DNA of 15,393 nucleotides, from NCBI GenBank assembly GCA_039029355.1, contig JBCCGI010000135.1:1-15393 (forward strand). The letters run 5' to 3'. Under the pieces are notes generated by a model. The model had not been told where the DNA came from. It worked only from the letters and a program-made list of their open reading frames with translations, and searched no databases. Shown here one piece after another: positions 13,628-15,393 of the stretch (the first letter of the stretch is position 1; each line of letters opens with the position of its first letter). Source of the DNA: JBCCGI01 sp039029355 (GTDB taxonomy: Bacteria; Planctomycetota; UBA1135; GCA-002686595). The position numbers were made by a program, and so were the translations under genes.

Positions 13628-15393
13628 ATGAAGGTTTTCCCCCCCAAAGCAGCTCCCTTCCTGGGACTCCTCGCGCTGGGCGCCGTGCTCGCGTGGACCC
13701 CGGGGATCGCCCTGCCCGCCGCACCCCAGGGCGTCGGCGGAGGTGATCCGCCGGCGCTGATCCAATACCAGGGTCGCCTGATCAACGCGGCCGGGAACCC
13801 GGTGGTCAACCCGGCGCTGAACGTCACGTTCCGGATCTACAACGCACCGGTCGCGGGCGTGCAGCTTTACGAAGAAGCGCGCACGATCCCGGTCGCGGAC
13901 GGTCTTCTCTCGGCGCTGATCGGCGAGGTCACGCCGCTGCCGCCGACGCTGTTCGAGGAGAACGCCATCCTCTACCTCGGGATCACGATCTCCGGCGACA
14001 GCGAGCTCGCGCCGCGGCACCGCATCGCGAGCAGCCCCTACTCGCTGCGTGCGCGCTCCTCGAAGAGCGCGGACGACGTGCCCGGCATGGACATCACGCC
14101 GAACACGGTGACGATCAACGGCCTCTTGGTGATCGACGCCACCGGCAACTGGGTCGGCCCGACGGTCGGCCTGATCGGCCCGACCGGTCCCGCCGGCCCG
14201 GCAGGTCCCACCGGCCCCGCGGGTGCGGCGGGCGCGACCGGCCCCGCCGGTGCTGCGGGCGCCACGGGTGCCGCAGGTGCCGCAGGTGCCGCCGGTGCGA
14301 CGGGCGCGGCCGGTCCGGCCGGTCCGACCGGGCCCGCAGGCGCGGACGGCGTCGCGGGTCCGACCGGTCCCCAAGGTCCTGCCGGCCCCACTGGGCCGGG
14401 CGGCGGAGCCACCGGCCCCACCGGTCCGCAGGGCCCCGCTGGCCCGACGGGTCCGGCCGGCGCGGACGGTCCCGCAGGTCCCACCGGATCCGCAGGCCCC
14501 GCCGGGGCCACGGGTCCGGCCGGCGCCCAAGGCCCCGCCGGCCCCACCGGTGCCGCGGGCGCGGACGGCCCCGCCGGCGGCACGGGCCCTCAGGGTCTCG
14601 CCGGAGCCACCGGGCCCGCCGGTGCCCAAGGTCCCGCCGGTCCGACCGGAGCCGCCGGCCCGCAGGGTGCGGCCGGCGCCACCGGCCCCGCCGGCGCCCA
14701 GGGTCCTGCCGGTCCGACCGGCGCCGCGGGCCCGCAAGGCCCCGCCGGCGGCACGGGCCCCCGGGGTCCCGCCGGAGCCACCGGGCCCGCCGGTGCAGCC
14801 GGTCCGCAAGGTCCGACCGGCGCGGCAGGCCCGCAGGGTCCCGCCGGAGCGACCGGCCCCGCCGGCGCCCAAGGCCCCGCGGGTCCGACCGGAGCCGCTG
14901 GTCCCCAGGGTACCGCCGGAGCCACTGGCCCCGCCGGTGCCCAAGGCCCCGCCGGCCCGACCGGCGCCGCGGGTCCGCAAGGTCCCGCCGGCGGCACGGG
15001 CCCCCAGGGTCCCGCTGGCGACACCGGCCCCGCCGGTGCAGCCGGCCCGCAAGGCCCGACCGGCGCCGCCGGCCCGCAGGGTCCGGGCGGAGCCACCGGC
15101 CCCGCCGGCGCCCAAGGCCCCGCGGGTCCGACCGGAGCCGCTGGCCCCCAGGGTCCGGGCGGAGCCACCGGCCCCGCAGGTGCCCAAGGTCCCGCCGGCC
15201 CGACCGGCGCCGCGGGTCCCCAAGGCGCCGCCGGCGGCACGGGCCCCCAGGGTCCCGCTGGCGACACCGGCCCCGCAGGCGCAGCCGGCCCGCAAGGTCC
15301 GATCGGCGCCGCAGGCCCCCAAGGTCCCGGCGGAGCCACCGGCCCCGCAGGAGCCCAAGGTCCCGCAGGCCCGACCGGCGCCGCGGGTCCCCA
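13628..15393 (+). CDS. Secreted collagen-like Gly-X-Y protein, cut by window edge
   Basis: The frame opens at the ATG at 13628 and stays open to the window edge, giving 588 residues with no stop. Residues 1-33 are a signal peptide (MKVFPPKAAPFLGLLALGAV…, Ala-rich end). Residues about 42-150 form a beta domain with 'LIQYQGRLINAAGNPV', 'VADGLLSALIGEV', 'YLGITISGD' and 'LAPRHRIASSPYSLRA'. This pattern is common in bacterial surface proteins ahead of collagen, coiled-coil or tail-fibre-like stalks. From Gly181 the protein is Gly-X-Y collagen-like, rich in GPA, GPT, GPQ and GAA, with Thr favoured in the Y position and almost no charged residues. One break in glycine phase occurs near residue 262 (a single extra Thr after GGA). 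The likely role is a trimeric surface stalk or filament. The opposite strand also reads open because GGN and CCN codons are mutual reverse complements. The leader catccccctcc has no Shine-Dalgarno site. Confidence 0.9.
   Translation, partial: MKVFPPKAAPFLGLLALGAVLAWTPGIALPAAPQGVGGGDPPALIQYQGRLINAAGNPVVNPALNVTFRIYNAPVAGVQLYEEARTIPVADGLLSALIGEVTPLPPTLFEENAILYLGITISGDSELAPRHRIASSPYSLRARSSKSADDVPGMDITPNTVTINGLLVIDATGNWVGPTVGLIGPTGPAGPAGPTGPAGAAGATGPAGAAGATGAAGAAGAAGATGAAGPAGPTGPAGADGVAGPTGPQGPAGPTGPGGGATGPTGPQGPAGPTGPAGADGPAGPTGSAGPAGATGPAGAQGPAGPTGAAGADGPAGGTGPQGLAGATGPAGAQGPAGPTGAAGPQGAAGATGPAGAQGPAGPTGAAGPQGPAGGTGPRGPAGATGPAGAAGPQGPTGAAGPQGPAGATGPAGAQGPAGPTGAAGPQGTAGATGPAGAQGPAGPTGAAGPQGPAGGTGPQGPAGDTGPAGAAGPQGPTGAAGPQGPGGATGPAGAQGPAGPTGAAGPQGPGGATGPAGAQGPAGPTGAAGPQGAAGGTGPQGPAGDTGPAGAAGPQGPIGAAGPQGPGGATGPAGAQGPAGPTGAAGP
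14168..15393 (+). repeat. Gly-X-Y collagen-like triplet tract
   Basis: Nine-base units (one glycine codon plus two X/Y codons) run from Gly181 to the window edge and continue beyond it. The Y position is mostly Ala, Thr or Gln. Pro and Ala dominate the X position. The only phase break seen is one extra Thr codon at 14411-14413. The first third (to about 14550) is less regular, and the rest follows the 243-base pattern described separately. Confidence 0.9.
14558..15385 (+). repeat. Higher-order A-A-B repeat, 243-base period, within the collagen tract
   Basis: Two units alternate. Unit A has 8 triplets (72 bases, typically opening GPQ and closing GPT-GAA). Unit B has 11 triplets (99 bases, opening GPQ-GPA-GGT in its later copies and closing GPQ-GPT-GAA). 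Order: B 14558-14656, A 14657-14728, B 14729-14827, A 14828-14899, A 14900-14971, B 14972-15070, A 15071-15142, A 15143-15214, B 15215-15313, A 15314-15385. A-A-B is 243 bases (81 residues). The GDT triplet of the second-to-last and last B copies (15017 and 15260) is exactly 243 bases apart. The first B lacks the leading A-A pair. Confidence 0.85.

Noticed and set aside
14590..15339. Minus-strand collagen-like open frame (249 residues)
   Set aside because: It arises from reverse-complement symmetry of GGN/CCN codons, and it has no signal peptide or non-repeat domain.
12701..15358. Very long minus-strand open frame (885 residues) across the secreted and collagen-like genes
   Set aside because: It is a Gly/Ala/Arg-rich shadow of the plus-strand Gly-X-Y codons. 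The plus strand has signal peptides and recognisable domains in both genes.
14168..15393. CRISPR-like periodic repeats
   Set aside because: The period is 9 bases within 72- and 99-base units and stays in one reading frame as Gly-X-Y; there are no unique spacers or cas genes.

Overview
This is a GC-rich, gene-dense stretch of bacterial chromosome. It mixes lipoproteins, carboxypeptidase-regulatory-like repeat proteins, a membrane glycosyltransferase fused to TPR repeats, short secreted beta-rich proteins and a collagen-like protein. That mixture suggests a Planctomycetota-like lineage, with Myxococcota or another large-genome Gram-negative group as the alternative. The assignment is an inference from protein style: there is no rRNA or marker gene in the window. 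I saw no tRNA, rRNA, CRISPR array, insertion sequence or phage gene.

Layout. (1) 120-1709, minus: lipoprotein with a beta-propeller-like C-terminal half. It is divergent from (2) 1796-3568, plus: a membrane-anchored protein with five carboxypeptidase-regulatory-like beta-sandwich repeats. (3) 3607-10563, plus: a compact seven-gene operon consisting of a pyruvoyl S-adenosylmethionine decarboxylase homologue (speD), a duplicated zinc-ribbon/DUF4178 membrane protein, a 64-residue membrane-anchored small protein, a DUF350 membrane protein, a membrane-embedded spermidine-synthase-like aminopropyltransferase, a Tat-exported FAD amine-oxidase-like lipoprotein, and a histidine-rich polytopic membrane protein of unknown function. 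Four of the six junctions are start/stop overlaps. (4) 10560-12617, minus: a TMTC-like polytopic glycosyltransferase with TPR repeats, whose stop codon overlaps that of the operon in one CTAG. (5) 12731-13609, plus: a secreted protein with an IPT/TIG-like region. (6) 13628 to the window edge, plus: a secreted collagen-like protein, cut by the edge, whose Gly-X-Y tract has a 243-bp higher-order repeat.

How the genes work together. The operon is the most interesting part. It pairs two polyamine enzymes (a decarboxylase making the aminopropyl donor and an aminopropyltransferase) with DUF4178 and DUF350 membrane proteins, a small protein with a distinctive aromatic C-terminus ending in GK, an exported flavoprotein and an undescribed His-rich membrane protein. 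The pairing of polyamine enzymes with DUF4178 and DUF350 recurs in bacteria and recalls the E. coli yjf operon, where DUF350 YjfL lies near a glutathionylspermidine-synthase-like ATP-grasp protein. The simplest reading is a membrane-associated polyamine synthesis, modification or envelope-stress system rather than housekeeping spermidine synthesis. Its biochemical output cannot be read from the sequence.

Translation signals split into two classes. Genes inside the operon mostly have Shine-Dalgarno sites, whereas genes that begin transcription units mostly have pyrimidine-rich CCTCC-containing leaders without one.
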